DNA from: Planctomycetia bacterium
Lineage (GTDB): Bacteria; Planctomycetota; Phycisphaerae; Phycisphaerales; SM1A02
Assembly (NCBI GenBank): GCA_005804005.1
Contig: SYPI01000008.1
Span: forward strand, 1 to 5,007
Direction: 5' to 3'
Length of the DNA stretch: 5,007 nt
Positions within the stretch are counted from its first letter, which is position 1; each line of letters starts with the position of its first letter. The position numbers and the translations under genes were made by a program. The notes below the pieces were generated by a model. The model made no database searches, was not told the origin of the DNA, and saw nothing but the letters and a program-made list of their open reading frames with translations. Shown in pieces: positions 4,720 to 5,007 of the stretch.

Positions 4720-5007
4720 CTTCCTGGCGCATTGCCGGATCGAGTGCGGCCTCTCGAAGGCCACGCTTGAGGCCTACGGCCGCGACCTATCGATCCTCGA
4801 AGATCAACTGGCCCAAGAAGGAGTCCGCGATGTCCGCCGGGTGACATTGGCGCACTTGGCCGGGCACCTGCGCTGGCTGTCGGGCGCCAAGTCAATGGAG
4901 GCGACCAGCGTGGCGCGGCATCTGGCATCGATGCGCGTGTTCTTCCGCTGGCTGCAGGCGCGCACCCACATTGCCCGAGACCCGGCCCGCCTGCTTGATC
5001 GGCCGAC
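4682..5007 (+). CDS. XerC/XerD-type tyrosine recombinase, N-terminal part (truncated by window end)
   Basis: The first 108 residues are visible and the frame is still open at the last base. They match the N-terminal SAM-like core-binding domain of Xer recombinases: FLAHCRIECGLSKATLEAYGRDL (residues 14-36) is the 'yl--er-lS--Tl-aY-rDL' signature. The VTLAHLAGHLRWL segment (54-66), SVARHLASMRVFFRWL (76-91) and ARDPARLL (98-105) are also typical. Xer enzymes resolve chromosome dimers at dif, while close relatives move integrons and phages. The catalytic domain (Arg, His-x-x-Arg, Tyr) is beyond the window, so XerC, XerD and a mobile-element integrase cannot be separated. The housekeeping neighbourhood favours a chromosomal Xer. 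The start is set by AGGTG upstream and by the domain's usual beginning. The gene overlaps the Cys-rich protein gene by 38 nt in another frame. Confidence 0.85.
   Translation, partial: MADQLAFASLVRDFLAHCRIECGLSKATLEAYGRDLSILEDQLAQEGVRDVRRVTLAHLAGHLRWLSGAKSMEATSVARHLASMRVFFRWLQARTHIARDPARLLDRP

Noticed and set aside
1..5007. tRNA, rRNA, CRISPR array or insertion sequence
   Set aside because: I saw no cloverleaf, no regularly spaced direct repeats, no transposase and no terminal inverted repeats on either strand.

Overview
This window is high-GC bacterial chromosome carrying ordinary amino-acid and translation genes, with a small accessory element at its left edge. I lean towards a member of the Planctomycetes, class Phycisphaerae. 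Three genes (asd, trpS and a Cys-rich small protein) have a TANNNT box 8 or 9 nt before the start codon and no Shine-Dalgarno sequence, which suggests leaderless mRNAs. The trpC and trpS proteins and the Cys-rich protein also resemble planctomycete homologues as I remember them. This placement is inference, not proof, and some Actinobacteria would also fit the leaderless pattern.

Layout, left to right. Positions 1-120 (+) hold the last 39 codons of an ABC exporter ATPase. A short GC hairpin follows, and then a 55-codon gene on the minus strand (138-305). Its peptide has a textbook double-glycine leader (L-T-x2-D-L-x2-I-x-G-G) and a 32-residue Ser/Lys/Arg-rich core. Positions 306-434 are a divergent control region with back-to-back -35 elements, one promoter for the peptide and one for asd. 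asd (aspartate-semialdehyde dehydrogenase, +) ends in a 4-nt CTAG overlap with the convergent trpC (indole-3-glycerol phosphate synthase, -). trpC is divergent from a CPBP-family intramembrane protease gene (+), which is followed after 27 nt by trpS (tryptophanyl-tRNA synthetase, +). A 112-nt gap with two inverted repeats leads to a Cys-rich small protein gene (4384-4719, +). This overlaps by 38 nt the start of a XerC/XerD-type tyrosine recombinase that runs off the right edge.

How the genes relate. asd (aspartate-family amino acids), trpC (tryptophan synthesis) and trpS (tryptophan charging) are housekeeping genes and do not form one operon. The CPBP gene and trpS could be co-transcribed, but trpS also appears to have its own promoter. 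The most interesting element is the double-glycine peptide lying tail-to-tail with an ABC exporter, a pairing typical of secreted bacteriocins, RiPPs or signalling peptides. The exporter's N-terminus lies outside the window, so a processing peptidase domain cannot be confirmed here.
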